From: Paeniglutamicibacter psychrophenolicus
GTDB lineage: Bacteria > Actinomycetota > Actinomycetes > Actinomycetales > Micrococcaceae
Direction: 5' to 3'
Length of the DNA: 64,000 bases
NCBI RefSeq assembly: GCF_030812255.1
Contig: NZ_JAUSSH010000010.1
Span: forward strand, 1 to 64,000
This document shows, in pieces, positions 9,612 through 18,498 of this stretch. The notes beneath the pieces were generated by a model. That model saw only the letters and a list, made by a program, of their open reading frames with translations. It was not told the origin of the DNA and ran no database searches. Each line of letters starts with the position of its first letter. The stretch's first letter is position 1. The position numbers and the translations under genes were made by a program.

Positions 9612-10048
9612 TTGTCGCTCAAGTAACGCTGCGCCGCGAGCATCTCGGCAGTCCATCCCTGGGTGTTGGCGCTGATGACGCGGGCATGTTCGTCCTGGTC
9701 GAAGGCGGCGAAGCCACTTTCCATGACCCTCAGCCTGACCGCACCGGAGTTGGTGGTTTCGACCCAGAACTCAATGAGCGTATTGGGGACCGGATCGTCC
9801 CATTCGTCGCCTCCCAGCGAACGGAAGGCCGCGTAGCCCGGTGCCTCGAGGGCGATTGTCTCGAATTCGAACTGGCCGTAGATGGCGTCATGGACGGTGG
9901 AGAAAGCGCCGTTGGTTTCAATGCGGTGTGGCGTGATGGCCCCGCCATTGATGAACCAGCCAGGCTCGCTGACCAGCTTCCAGACGGCATCCGCGGTGGC
10001 GGTGATGTCGATGGTTGCCTCGATGGCATCCTGTCGTTCGGTGTCCAT
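9608..10048 (-). CDS. SRPBCC/AHSA1-family protein
   Basis: The 146-residue product has the START-like AHSA1 pattern: IDITATADAVWKLVSEPGWF at the N-terminus, a central strand-rich region and a C-terminal helix (NTQGWTAEMLAAQRYL). This fold forms a hydrophobic ligand-binding cavity. The ligand is unknown. The ATG is preceded by GAGGGG. It is the first gene of a two-gene unit with an ArsR regulator, a common pairing. A triple 13-bp repeat lies directly upstream and could be an operator. Confidence 0.85.
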   Translation of the reverse strand: MDTERQDAIEATIDITATADAVWKLVSEPGWFINGGAITPHRIETNGAFSTVHDAIYGQFEFETIALEAPGYAAFRSLGGDEWDDPVPNTLIEFWVETTNSGAVRLRVMESGFAAFDQDEHARVISANTQGWTAEMLAAQRYLSDK

Positions 10049-10070
10049 GTTTTTCCCCTCAAGACGCAAA

Positions 10071-10119
10071 GCCCTTGTGCAACAACATGGTTGCACAAGG
10101 GCTTTCGTTGCACAAGGGC
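10071..10119 (-). repeat. Three copies of GTTGCACAAGGGC, candidate operator or attenuator
   Basis: The 13-mer GTTGCACAAGGGC occurs at 10090-10102 and 10107-10119, and its exact reverse complement at 10071-10083. The copies therefore form one inverted pair plus one direct copy within 49 bp. The block fills the gap between the small membrane-protein gene and the SRPBCC-ArsR pair. It could be the binding site of the ArsR protein. Read as RNA on the minus strand, two left arms can compete for one right arm (6-nt loop, then TTTG), so it could be an alternating hairpin instead. Confidence 0.7.
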
Positions 10120-10296
10120 CTACGGACCGGTAGCCGCCATGGGTTCGACGGCCCGCACTGCACCGGAAGGATCCGGGCCGGCGGCCCCTGAAGCCAGGAT
10201 GCCGGTGGTCCCGATGATGATGCCGGCCAGGATCACCAGCAGCACCAAGGCAAGCAGGATCGATCCGAGCACTGCGGCTCTCTTGCGTGGTTCCAT
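10120..10296 (-). CDS. Small single-pass membrane protein
   Basis: A 58-residue protein: a short basic N-terminus (MEPRKRAAV), one hydrophobic segment of about 20 residues (LGSILLALVLLVILAGIIIG) and a proline/alanine-rich tail predicted outside the membrane. The ATG is preceded by GGGAGG at 4-5 nt, a good ribosome-binding site. I recognise no family. It lies between argR and the SRPBCC gene on the same strand, and its stop codon touches the last copy of the repeat block. Confidence 0.65.
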   Translation of the reverse strand: MEPRKRAAVLGSILLALVLLVILAGIIIGTTGILASGAAGPDPSGAVRAVEPMAATGP

Positions 10297-10331
10297 GATT
10301 GCCTCCCGGGGCCAGGAATCCGGTGTGCCGG

Positions 10332-10847
10332 CTATTGCGGGTCGGCCAGTGCCAGGAACCGGGCGGCAACCTCGGCGCCTCCGTCGACCTCGCGGGTCAC
10401 CAGCATGACGGTGTCGTCCCCGGCAATGCACCCCAGGATCTGCGGCATCGTGGAGTGGTCGATGGACAGGGCCAGGAAGTTTGCGGCCCCCGGCGGGGTG
10501 CGCAGCACCACGATGTTCCCCGAGGCCTCGGCGGTAATCAGCAGTTCGGCGCATTGCTTGGCGAGCTTGGCGTCATGGATTTCCTGGCTGACCCCTGCCT
10601 GCGGGCTGCGGTCCCCGCCCTCCTGGCGCACCGCATAGACCAGCCCGCCGTCGGCCCCGCGCACACGCACCGCACCAAGTTCCACCAGGTCCCTGGACAG
10701 CGTGGCCTGGGTGACGGCCATTCCGTCCTCGGCCAGCAGGGCCACCAGCTCGGCCTGCGAACGGACGGTTTGGGTGGACAGGATCGAGCTCACCCGCGCC
10801 TGGCGGGCGATCTTCGTTGTTGGCTGGAACGATGCGGGGGTGCTCAT
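10332..10847 (-). CDS. argR: Arginine repressor
   Basis: ArgR is the arginine-responsive hexameric regulator of arginine biosynthesis. The 171-residue product has the winged-helix N-terminal domain (SQAELVALLAEDGMAVTQATLSRDLVELGAVRV) and the C-terminal oligomerisation and arginine-binding domain, including the family segment GCIAGDDTVMLV. It overlaps the end of argF by 4 nt, so it is the last gene of the argCJBDFR run. Its probable targets are the paired AT-rich boxes ahead of argC and argH. Confidence 0.97.
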   Translation of the reverse strand: MSTPASFQPTTKIARQARVSSILSTQTVRSQAELVALLAEDGMAVTQATLSRDLVELGAVRVRGADGGLVYAVRQEGGDRSPQAGVSQEIHDAKLAKQCAELLITAEASGNIVVLRTPPGAANFLALSIDHSTMPQILGCIAGDDTVMLVTREVDGGAEVAARFLALADPQ

Positions 10848-11812
10848 CGGCCGGCGTCCACTCCGGCAACCTCTGCCAGGCCCGACTTGGCCAGCAGCCA
10901 GGCCATGATGGCCTTCTGCGCGTGGACGCGGTTCTCGGCCTCGTCAAAGACGACCGACTGCGGGCCGTCAATGACGTCCGCGGAGATCTCGTAGCCGCGG
11001 TAGGCCGGCAGGCAGTGCAGCACCACGGCGTCCTTGTCCGCGTGGGCCATTGCCGCCGAATCCACGGCATAGTCGCGGAACAGCTCCATGCGCTGGGCCT
11101 TCTCGTCTTCCTGGCCCATGGAGACCCAGGTGTCGGTGGCCACCACGTCGGCGCCGGCCAAGGCAGCGGCGGCATCGGTGGTCACCAGCACCGAGCCGCC
11201 GGTTTCGGCGGCGCGGGCCTCGGCCGCGGCAACGATCTCCGCGGCCGGCAGGTAACCCTCGGGACCGGCAATGCGCACGTGCATGCCGGCGGTGACCCCG
11301 GCCAGCAGGTAGGAGTTGGCCATGTTGTTGGCCGAGTCCCCCAGGTAGGCCATGGACAGCCCGGCCAGCGTGCCCTTGTGCTCGCGCACGGTGAGCAGGT
11401 CGGCCAGCAGCTGGCAGGGGTGGTAGTCGTCGGAGAGCGCGTTGATGACCGGGACCGAAGAGTTCTCGGCCATTTCCTCCAGGCCGGCCTGTGCGTAGGT
11501 GCGCCACACGATGGTGGAGACCATGCGCTCGAGGACCTTGGCCGAATCGGAGATTGATTCCTTGTGGCCCAGCTGGGACTCGGCGGAGTTGATGATCAGC
11601 GGGGAGCCGCCGAGCTCGGCGATTCCGGCGGCGAAGGAAACGCGGGTGCGGGTGGAGGTCTTGTCGAAGAAGACCGCCACGGTCTGCGGGCCGGCGTAGG
11701 GCTTGTATCCGTATTTGTCTTTTTTCATGGCCACGGCAAGGTCAAGGACCTCGCCCTGTTCGGCCTGGGTCAGATCCAGGTCGGTCAGGAAATGGCGAAC
11801 GGTGTTGGTCAT
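10844..11812 (-). CDS. argF: Ornithine carbamoyltransferase
   Basis: ArgF condenses ornithine and carbamoyl phosphate into citrulline. The 322-residue product has the carbamoyl-phosphate motif STRTR at residues 53-57 and HCLPA with the catalytic cysteine in the C-terminal half. Between them are HPCQLLADLLT and the ornithine loop DTWVSMG. I place the start at the ATG beginning MTNTVRHFL. The reading frame stays open upstream only because it shadows argD. It lies 11 nt after argD and overlaps argR by 4 nt. Confidence 0.96.
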   Translation of the reverse strand: MTNTVRHFLTDLDLTQAEQGEVLDLAVAMKKDKYGYKPYAGPQTVAVFFDKTSTRTRVSFAAGIAELGGSPLIINSAESQLGHKESISDSAKVLERMVSTIVWRTYAQAGLEEMAENSSVPVINALSDDYHPCQLLADLLTVREHKGTLAGLSMAYLGDSANNMANSYLLAGVTAGMHVRIAGPEGYLPAAEIVAAAEARAAETGGSVLVTTDAAAALAGADVVATDTWVSMGQEDEKAQRMELFRDYAVDSAAMAHADKDAVVLHCLPAYRGYEISADVIDGPQSVVFDEAENRVHAQKAIMAWLLAKSGLAEVAGVDAGR

Positions 11813-11823
11813 GGTCGCGGGTC

Positions 11824-13068
11824 CTATTCCTTGGTGGCGGCAACGGCGGCGGAGTAAAGCGCCGGCAGTGCCGCAACGAACGTGTCGAGTTGCTCGGTGG
11901 TGATGATCAGCGGGGGTGCCAGGCGCAGCGTGTTGGGGCCCGGGGCGTTGACGATGAACCCGGCATCCAGTGCCGCGGACACCACGGCCGGTGCGACAGC
12001 CGCGTCCAGGTCCAGCCCGATGAGCAGGCCCCGGCCGCGGACGGCGGTGACGAAGTCGAGGGCCGTGAGCTTGGTGCGCAGCTGCTCCCCCACGGACTGC
12101 ACCTGGGCCAGGAGGCCCTGGGTTTCGATGACGTGCAGGGTCGCCAGGGCCGCGGCGGTGGCCACGGGGTTCCCGCCGAAGGTGGTGCCGTGCTGTCCGG
12201 GGGTCAGCAGGCCGGTGGCCTGCGTGCCGAAGACGATCATGGCCCCGATGGGGAATCCGCCGCCCAGGCCCTTGGCCAGGGTCATCGCATCGGGAGTGAC
12301 CCCGGCGGAGGCGAACCATTCCCCGGTGCGGCCGATGCCGGTCTGGACCTCGTCGAAGACCAGCAGCGCGCCGGCCTCCGCGGTGATCGTCCGTGCCGCC
12401 TGCAGGTAGCCGGGGGCGAATTCGATGACACCGGCTTCGCCCTGGATGGGCTCGATGAACACCGCGGCGGTGTTCTCGTCCACGGCGGCGCGCAGTGCCT
12501 CGATGTCCCCGGCCGGGATCCATTCCACTCCCCCGGGCAGCGGTTCGAAGGGTTCGCGGTAGGCCTGCTTCCAGGTCAGGGCCAGCGCACCCATGGTCCG
12601 GCCGTGGAAGGCCTGTTCCAGGGCAATGATCTTGGTGCGCGGGGCCTCGGGCGTGCCGGCGTTGCGGCGGGCCAGCTTGAAGGCGGCCTCGTTGGCCTCG
12701 GTGCCGGAGTTGGTGAAGAAGACCTTGGAGCCTTCCGGTGCCTGGCTGATTTCCAGCAGTTTTTCGGCCAGGGCGATCTGGGTGGGGCTGGTGAAGAAGT
12801 TGGAGATGTGTCCCAGCGTGGCCAGCTGGGAGGAGATCACCGAGGTGACCAGCGGGTGGGCGTGGCCCAGGGCGTTCACCGCGATCCCGGAGAGCAGGTC
12901 AAGGTATTCCTTGCCGTCCGCGTCCCACACGTGGCAGCCGGCCCCGCGCACCAGCACCCGTTGCGGGGTGCCGAAGACACCGAGCAGCGAGTGGTTGTAG
13001 CGGGCCAGCAATTCGCTGCCGGCCAGGGCGTTCAGGGCGCCGGTTTCCTGTTCAATGATCTCGTTCAT
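11824..13068 (-). CDS. argD: Acetylornithine aminotransferase
   Basis: This PLP-dependent class III aminotransferase makes N-acetylornithine from the semialdehyde. The 414-residue product contains [18 protein letters not shown] (cofactor phosphate binding), [13 protein letters not shown] and the PLP lysine in [14 protein letters not shown]. Length is normal. It overlaps the argB stop codon by 4 nt and precedes argF by 11 nt. The start ATG lies in the argB end, which supports translational coupling. Confidence 0.96.
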   Translation of the reverse strand: MNEIIEQETGALNALAGSELLARYNHSLLGVFGTPQRVLVRGAGCHVWDADGKEYLDLLSGIAVNALGHAHPLVTSVISSQLATLGHISNFFTSPTQIALAEKLLEISQAPEGSKVFFTNSGTEANEAAFKLARRNAGTPEAPRTKIIALEQAFHGRTMGALALTWKQAYREPFEPLPGGVEWIPAGDIEALRAAVDENTAAVFIEPIQGEAGVIEFAPGYLQAARTITAEAGALLVFDEVQTGIGRTGEWFASAGVTPDAMTLAKGLGGGFPIGAMIVFGTQATGLLTPGQHGTTFGGNPVATAAALATLHVIETQGLLAQVQSVGEQLRTKLTALDFVTAVRGRGLLIGLDLDAAVAPAVVSAALDAGFIVNAPGPNTLRLAPPLIITTEQLDTFVAALPALYSAAVAATKE

Positions 13069-13985
13069 GCCTTGTCCTTGGGAATGACTTGGGTTCCGAC
13101 GCCGGCGGAGGTGAAGACCTCCAGCAGCATGGAGTGCGGTTGGCGGCCATCGACGATGTGGGCCTGGCCCACGCCCTCGTCCACGGCCTTGAGGCAGGCT
13201 GCCATCTTGGGGATCATGCCCGATTCCAGCGAGGGCATCAGGTCGCGCAGCGCCTCGGTGTCCAGCGAGGAGATCAGCGAGGACCTGTCCGGCCAGGCGG
13301 CGTAGAGCCCCTCGACGTCGGTGAGGATCACCAGCTTTGAGGCGCCCAGCGCGCTGGCCAGCGCCGCGGCGGCGGTGTCGGCATTGACGTTGAGCACCTG
13401 CCCGGTGGGGTTGTCCTTTTCGTCGACCTCCGGGGCCACGGTGGAGACGACCGGGATCTTGCCGGCGGCCAGCAGGTCCAGGATCTGGTCGGGCTTGACG
13501 CCCGTGACTTCGCCGACGAGCCCGAGGTCCACGTGCTGCCCGGCGATGTAGGTCCCGGTGCGCACGGCGCGCAGCAGGGCGCCGTCCTCACCGGAGAGCC
13601 CCACCGCGTAGGGTCCGTGCGAGTTGATCAATCCGATCAGTTCGCGCTGCACCTGCCCGGTGAGCACCATGCGGACCACGTCCATGGCCTCGGGGGTGGT
13701 GACGCGCAGCCCGCCCTTGAATTCGGAGGTGATGCCCAGGCGGCTGAGCATGGAATTGATCTGCGGGCCTCCCCCGTGCACGACCACGGGGTTGATGCCC
13801 ACGTGGCGCAGGAAGACGATGTCCTCGGCGAAGGCGCGGCGCAAATCCTCGTTGACCATGGCGTTGCCGCCGTACTTGACCACCATCGTGGTGCCGGCGA
13901 AACGCTGGATCCAGGGAAGCGCCTCGATCAGGGCCTCGGCCTTGCGCTGTGCCGCATCCATGGACGTGGGTGTTTTCTCGGACAT
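13065..13985 (-). CDS. argB: Acetylglutamate kinase
   Basis: ArgB phosphorylates N-acetylglutamate. The 306-residue product of the amino-acid kinase family carries the N-terminal VVKYGGNAM, the substrate/ATP loop [13 protein letters not shown] and the C-terminal ILTDVEGLY and [13 protein letters not shown] segments. The last is part of the region that forms the arginine feedback site in hexameric ArgB proteins. A long hairpin at 14031-14076 separates it from argJ. It overlaps argD by 4 nt. Confidence 0.96.
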   Translation of the reverse strand: MSEKTPTSMDAAQRKAEALIEALPWIQRFAGTTMVVKYGGNAMVNEDLRRAFAEDIVFLRHVGINPVVVHGGGPQINSMLSRLGITSEFKGGLRVTTPEAMDVVRMVLTGQVQRELIGLINSHGPYAVGLSGEDGALLRAVRTGTYIAGQHVDLGLVGEVTGVKPDQILDLLAAGKIPVVSTVAPEVDEKDNPTGQVLNVNADTAAAALASALGASKLVILTDVEGLYAAWPDRSSLISSLDTEALRDLMPSLESGMIPKMAACLKAVDEGVGQAHIVDGRQPHSMLLEVFTSAGVGTQVIPKDKA

Positions 13986-14030
13986 GCTCTGGGGTGATCC
14001 TCACTGGGACGTTTGGGTCGAATGGTGGTG

Positions 14031-14076
14031 CCCCTTGGCGGGCAACGGGTTCTTGTTCCCGTTACCCGCCAAGGGG
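14031..14076 (-). terminator. 19-bp intercistronic hairpin between argJ and argB
   Basis: Arms 14031-14049 and 14058-14076 pair over 19 bp with a single G-U, around an 8-nt loop. The arms begin CCCCTTGGCGGG. There is no T-run on the minus strand. It may be a partial terminator or a processing site that sets argCJ against argBDFR expression. Confidence 0.6.
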
Positions 14077-14089
14077 CGAAAAGCGCAGT

Positions 14090-15268
14090 CTAGCTGCTGT
14101 AGGCGGAGTTCTCGTGGACGTAGTCGTGGGTCAGGTCGTTGGTCCACAGGCTGGCCTCGGACGCGCCGGCGTTCAGGTCGATTTCCACCAGCACCTGGCG
14201 GCCGGTGAGGTCCACCAGGTTCCTGTCGTCGCCCACCCCGCCGTTGCGGCAGACCTGGACGCCGTTGATGGACACGTTCAGTTCGTCGGGCTCGAAGGCC
14301 GCCTGGGTGGTTCCCACCGCGGAGAGCACCCGTCCCCAGTTGGGGTCCTGGCCGAAGATCGCGGTCTTGAAGAGGTTGGAGCGGGCCACGGTGCGCGAGA
14401 CCTCGACGGCCTCGTCCTCGGTGGCGGCGTTGAAGGTGCGGATGGTGATTTCGTGGGCGGCGCCCTCGGCGTCGGAGATCAGCGCCTGGGCCAGCTCCAC
14501 GCAGGTTGCGGCAAGCCCGGCGGAGAACTCCGCGAGGTCCGGGACGGTGCCCGACGCGCCGGAAGACATCAGGATGACGGTGTCGTTGGTGGACATGCAG
14601 CCATCCGAATCGGCGCGGTCGAAGCTCACGCGGGTGGCCTGGCGCAGTGCGGCATCCAGCTGGGCCGCCTCCAGCACGGCGTCGGTGGTGATGACCACGA
14701 GCATGGTGGCCAGTCCGGGGGCGAGCATGCCCGCGCCCTTGGCCATGGCGCCGATCGAGTAGCCGGTGCCGGAGAACCCGGCCTGCTTGGACACGGTGTC
14801 GGTGGTCATGATGGCGGTGGCCGCGGCCTGGCCGCCGTCGAACTCGTTGCCGCTGCCCAGGGCGGCGGCCGCGGCGTCGACGCCGGGCAGGATCTTGTCC
14901 ATCGGCAGCTGCTCGCCGATCAGCCCGGTGGAGCACACCAGCACGTCCCCGCTGGAAACGCCCAGCACCGTGGCGACGTGCTCGGCGGTGGCGTGGGTGT
15001 TGGCGAAGCCCTCGGGGCCGGTGCAGGCGTTGGCGCCGCCGGAGTTCAGCACGACGGCGTCCGCGCGTCCGTCGGTGATGACCTGGCGGGACCAGTGCAC
15101 CGGCGCGGCGGCCACGCGGTTGGAGGTGAACACGGCCGCGGCGTCGAAGCGCGGGCCGTTGTTGCGCACCAATGCCAGGTCCGGGTTGCCGGAGGCCTTG
15201 AGCCCGGCGGTGATACCCGAGGCGTCGAAGCCTGCCGGGGTGGTGATTCCCATGGGTGCGGTGCTCAC
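14090..15268 (-). CDS. argJ: Bifunctional ornithine acetyltransferase / N-acetylglutamate synthase
   Basis: ArgJ moves the acetyl group from acetylornithine to glutamate, closing the acetyl cycle, and bifunctional forms also use acetyl-CoA. The 392-residue precursor contains the self-cleavage site LAT-MLV with the nucleophile Thr188, giving alpha and beta chains. Other family segments are [14 protein letters not shown] and [12 protein letters not shown]. It overlaps argC by 4 nt. Since no argA is present in the window, ArgJ may supply both activities, but this cannot be settled from one window. Confidence 0.96.
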   Translation of the reverse strand: MSTAPMGITTPAGFDASGITAGLKASGNPDLALVRNNGPRFDAAAVFTSNRVAAAPVHWSRQVITDGRADAVVLNSGGANACTGPEGFANTHATAEHVATVLGVSSGDVLVCSTGLIGEQLPMDKILPGVDAAAAALGSGNEFDGGQAAATAIMTTDTVSKQAGFSGTGYSIGAMAKGAGMLAPGLATMLVVITTDAVLEAAQLDAALRQATRVSFDRADSDGCMSTNDTVILMSSGASGTVPDLAEFSAGLAATCVELAQALISDAEGAAHEITIRTFNAATEDEAVEVSRTVARSNLFKTAIFGQDPNWGRVLSAVGTTQAAFEPDELNVSINGVQVCRNGGVGDDRNLVDLTGRQVLVEIDLNAGASEASLWTNDLTHDYVHENSAYSS

Positions 15269-16296
15269 GGTGCTACTCCTTCATGTGCCAGGCCGGCTGT
15301 TTCGTTCAGGCCCAGGGCGATGTTCATGGATTGGACGGCGCCGCCGGCGGTCCCCTTGGTCAGGTTGTCGATGACGGCCGAGACGATGACGCGGCCGGCG
15401 TGCGGGTCGAACGCCAGCTGGATCTGGGCGTGGTTCGAGCCCATGACCGAGGAGGTCGCGGGCCACTGGCCCTCGGGCAGCACGTGCACGAAAGGCTCGT
15501 CGGCGTAGGCCGCGGTCCAGGCGGCGCGCAGCGTTGCCTCGTCCACGCCCGGCTTGACCTTGGCGGTGGCGGTGGTGAGGATGCCGCGGGGCATCGGGGC
15601 CAGGGTCGGGGTGAAGGAGACCGTCACCGGGACGCCCGCCGCGTTGGACAGGCCCTGTTCCATTTCCGGGGTGTGGCGGTGGGACCCGCCCACGCCGTAG
15701 GGGTTCATCGAGCCCATGACCTCGGAGCCGATGAGGTTGATCTTGGCGCTCTTGCCTGCGCCGGAGGTTCCGGAGGCGGAGACCACCACGACGTCGTCGG
15801 GCTCGAGCAGGTTCGCGGCGAAGCCCGGCACCAGGGCCAGCTGGACCGAGGTCGGGTAGCAGCCGGGAACCGCGATGCGCTTGGCACCGACAAGCAGCTC
15901 CCGCGCACCGGGCAGCTCGGGCAGGCCGTAGGGCCAGGTTCCGGCGTGTGCCGAACCGTAGAACTTTTCCCAGGCCTCGGGCGATTCGAGTCGGTGGTCC
16001 GCCCCTGCGTCGATGACCAGGGTCTCGGCCGGGAGCCGGGAGGCGATTTCGGCGCTGTGACCGTGCGGCAGGGCCAGGAATACGACGTCGTGTCCGCGCA
16101 GCTGCTCGACGGTGGTTTCCACCAGGATGCGGTCCGCCAGGGAATGCAGGTGCGGGGCGAGTTCGCCCAGTCGCTGTCCGGCGTTCGAGTGGGCGGTGAT
16201 GGCCCCGATGGTCACGTCCGGGTGATTGGACAGCAAGCGCAAGACCTCGCCGCCGGCATACCCACTGGCTCCGGATACAGCTACTGAAATCGTCAT
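15265..16296 (-). CDS. argC: N-acetyl-gamma-glutamyl-phosphate reductase
   Basis: ArgC makes N-acetylglutamate semialdehyde using NADPH. The 343-residue product has the NADP-binding [14 protein letters not shown] at residues 8-21 and the catalytic cysteine in VPGCYPTS. It is the promoter-proximal gene of the argCJBDFR run. No Shine-Dalgarno precedes the ATG. TAGGGT ends 6 nt upstream, so the operon message is probably leaderless, and two ArgR-type boxes sit immediately upstream of that hexamer. Confidence 0.97.
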   Translation of the reverse strand: MTISVAVSGASGYAGGEVLRLLSNHPDVTIGAITAHSNAGQRLGELAPHLHSLADRILVETTVEQLRGHDVVFLALPHGHSAEIASRLPAETLVIDAGADHRLESPEAWEKFYGSAHAGTWPYGLPELPGARELLVGAKRIAVPGCYPTSVQLALVPGFAANLLEPDDVVVVSASGTSGAGKSAKINLIGSEVMGSMNPYGVGGSHRHTPEMEQGLSNAAGVPVTVSFTPTLAPMPRGILTTATAKVKPGVDEATLRAAWTAAYADEPFVHVLPEGQWPATSSVMGSNHAQIQLAFDPHAGRVIVSAVIDNLTKGTAGGAVQSMNIALGLNETAGLAHEGVAP

Positions 16297-16302
16297 GAAC
16301 CA

Positions 16303-16345
16303 ACCCTACTACGCATTTATGCACGATTACTAATAAATATTCACA
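16303..16345 (-). promoter_or_regulatory. argC promoter with tandem ArgR boxes
   Basis: On the minus strand the order is TGTGAATATTTAT (16345-16333), a second AT-rich near-palindrome GTGCATAAATGCGT (16324-16311) and then TAGGGT (16308-16303), which ends 6 nt before the argC ATG. The boxes cover the -15 to -50 region, where a repressor would block RNA polymerase. The first box is shared almost base for base with the argH operator. Confidence 0.75.
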
Positions 16346-16449
16346 CGGGGGTGTCTCAACACGCAACATCCCCTCCACCAGGCCCGGAGGAATCGAGGTC
16401 AAACGCTATGGTTGTCACAAATCCAGAAGCAAACCAAGGAGTTGCGCAC

Positions 16450-17418
16450 GTGAGTCCACATGCAATTATCGCCCGCGAGGCCGGCGGGCCCGAAGTTTTC
16501 GACTATGTTTCCTCGGAAACCCCCTCTCCGCGTGCCGGGCAAGTGCTGGTGAAGGTCGCCGCCATCGGGGTCAACTTCATCGAAACCTACCAGCGCTCCG
16601 GCGTCTACAAGGTCAGCTACCCCTTCACCCCGGGCGGCGAATATGCCGGCACCGTCGAGGCCATCGGGGACGGGGTCACCGGCTTTGCCGTTGGCGACCG
16701 GGTGGCCACCACGGAGGGCTCCAAGGCGTACGCAAACTACACGCTGCTGGACGCCGAGAAGGCATTGCCCGTTCCCGCGAACGTTGCGCTGGATGTCGCC
16801 GGCGCACTGCCGCTGCAGGGCATCACCGCCCACTACCTCGTCAACTCCAGCTACAACGTGCAGCCCGGCGACACCGTGCTGACCTACGCCGGGGCCGGCG
16901 GGGTGGGCCTGCTGCTGATCCAGCTGCTCAAGCTGCGCGGGGCCACCGTCATCACCACCACCTCGACCCCGGAAAAGGCGGAACTGGCGCGCGGCGCCGG
17001 CGCCGACCACGTCCTGGGCTACGACGAGGTCCCGGTGCGCGTCCGCGAAATCACCGGTGGCCGCGGCGTGGATGTCGTGTATGACGGCATCGGCAAGGAC
17101 ACCTTCGACGGATCCCTCGAATCCCTGAAGATCCGTGGCACCCTGGTGCTCTTCGGCGGCGCGTCGGGCCAGGTCCCGCCCTTTGACCTGCAACGCCTGA
17201 ACGCGCACGGCTCGCTCACCGTGACCCGGCCCAAGATCGCCGATTTCCTGCTGGATGCCGAGGAACGACGCTGGCGTTCGGGCGAGATCTTCGGCTTGGT
17301 CGCCGACGGCAAGCTCGATGTCAGGATCGGCGCCCGCTTCCCGCTGGCCGAGGCAGGGGCCGCGCACGCGGCGCTCGAATCCCGCGCGACCACGGGCAAG
17401 GTCATCCTGCTTCCGTAG
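16450..17418 (+). CDS. NADPH:quinone oxidoreductase (zeta-crystallin-like MDR family)
   Basis: The 322-residue product follows the QOR pattern: an N-terminal GroES-like domain (VAAIGVNFIETYQRSGVY, FTPGGEYAGTVEAIG), then a Rossmann fold with the nucleotide loop YAGAGGVGLLLIQLLK, and GRGVDVVYDGIGKDTF. It lacks the zinc ligands of alcohol dehydrogenases. I place the start at GTG because AAGGAG lies 8 nt upstream. An ATG 42 nt earlier has no such signal. It is divergent from argC and monocistronic. Confidence 0.92.
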   Translation: MSPHAIIAREAGGPEVFDYVSSETPSPRAGQVLVKVAAIGVNFIETYQRSGVYKVSYPFTPGGEYAGTVEAIGDGVTGFAVGDRVATTEGSKAYANYTLLDAEKALPVPANVALDVAGALPLQGITAHYLVNSSYNVQPGDTVLTYAGAGGVGLLLIQLLKLRGATVITTTSTPEKAELARGAGADHVLGYDEVPVRVREITGGRGVDVVYDGIGKDTFDGSLESLKIRGTLVLFGGASGQVPPFDLQRLNAHGSLTVTRPKIADFLLDAEERRWRSGEIFGLVADGKLDVRIGARFPLAEAGAAHAALESRATTGKVILLP

Positions 17419-17753
17419 CCGCAAGCAGGTTGTTGGCGCACCTCGCGGGCTGCCGCTCCGGAACACTGTTTCCGAGGGGCGGCCCGCGCTGCGCCCGGCG
17501 AAGATTCCAGATTCCCTGTGGGGCAGGCGCGATCGAGGGCGCCGGGCCAGCTGCGTCGCACACCCCGTCCTCGCTGCCGCCGCTTGCGTCCGAAGCCTCC
17601 GGCCCGAGCGGGGCCCTGGCCAAGCCCGGTCGACGGCCAGGGGCGGGGCGGAGGGCAAACCGCCGCTTCGGCGGTGGCGCCGATCCTCCCGAAGCACCCG
17701 GCATCGGCTCGCCGGGGCGCCCTGCCGGCCCGGGGATCCGGCGGCGATGGCGG
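17419..17753 (+). other. Non-coding gap between convergent genes
   Basis: These 335 bp of very GC-rich DNA separate the quinone oxidoreductase from the convergent DUF1990 gene. The open frames across it have no recognisable protein features and no plausible ribosome-binding sites. I see no RNA gene. It may include the 3' ends of both messages. Confidence 0.5.
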
Positions 17754-18227
17754 CTAACGCAAAGCGCGAAGATACCGCCGGCGAACGACTCCCTGCACGA
17801 TGAGAAGCAAGGGGAACAGCGCCCGCCAGGGCTGCTGTGGTGCCGCGCAAGTGAGGGATCGCACGGTGAGGCGCACTTCGTCTCCGTGCCGGCTCAATAC
17901 GAAGGCTTCCTCGCCACTGACCGGGTGCCCGGGCAGGGTGCGGTAGGAAAATCCGACCCGGTCCGGCTCAACCACGACGGCCACCACTTCCACCGGCTCG
18001 ATGATGCGGACACCGAAAAGGCGCGCCGTGACCTCCACCCGGTCGCCCGGCTCGACGGGAGCGTCCGGGCTCACCGCGAAGCCGCTTGCGGTCTTGACCC
18101 CCCAGCGCAGCACCTCCGCGCTGGCCCGCTCCCAGACCGCATCCCCGGTTCCAATGACAGACAGGGCCTCCGAGCGGCGATACTTGCCGTCGCCGGGCGG
18201 CCAATGGTCAAGATCCGGATTCGTCAT
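17754..18227 (-). CDS. DUF1990 family protein
   Basis: The 157-residue product matches the DUF1990 pattern: YRRSEALSVIGTGDAVWERA, then a LRWGVKTASGF segment, a strand-rich core and the signature GFSYRTLPGHPVSGEEAF. The family has an SRPBCC-like architecture and unknown function. The start ATG of MTNPDLDHW is preceded by a weak GGGAGC. An upstream in-frame extension is GC-rich and does not look like protein. It is convergent with the quinone oxidoreductase and divergent from the ROK regulator. Confidence 0.85.
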   Translation of the reverse strand: MTNPDLDHWPPGDGKYRRSEALSVIGTGDAVWERASAEVLRWGVKTASGFAVSPDAPVEPGDRVEVTARLFGVRIIEPVEVVAVVVEPDRVGFSYRTLPGHPVSGEEAFVLSRHGDEVRLTVRSLTCAAPQQPWRALFPLLLIVQGVVRRRYLRALR

Positions 18228-18446
18228 GCGCCATGCTCCCCGTGGTGTCTGCAGGCCATCCAGCTGATGCCCCAAGGACATCCTTGCCCATACGCCAACG
18301 CCGCGCGGATTCTGCGCCGCCCGCAGGCCGGCTCCCCGCGACCACGCGATGCCCGCCTCACCTGCACCAATCACCTGCCGCACACCCCCGAGCAGTGGTC
18401 GTGGGGAACCCCGAACATGCATTCAAGAAATAGGCATTAATTGATG

Positions 18447-18475
18447 TCTTTGCGTTAACCTCTTGACTGCAAAGA
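18447..18475 (+). promoter_or_regulatory. Candidate operator ahead of the ROK gene
   Basis: TCTTTGC (18447-18453) and GCAAAGA (18469-18475) are exact inverted repeats with 15 nt between them, in an AT-rich stretch 24-52 bp upstream of the ROK start. The position suits autoregulation by an ROK dimer. Binding is not shown. Confidence 0.45.
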
Positions 18476-18498
18476 CTGTGTGACGCAAGCTTCAATGC

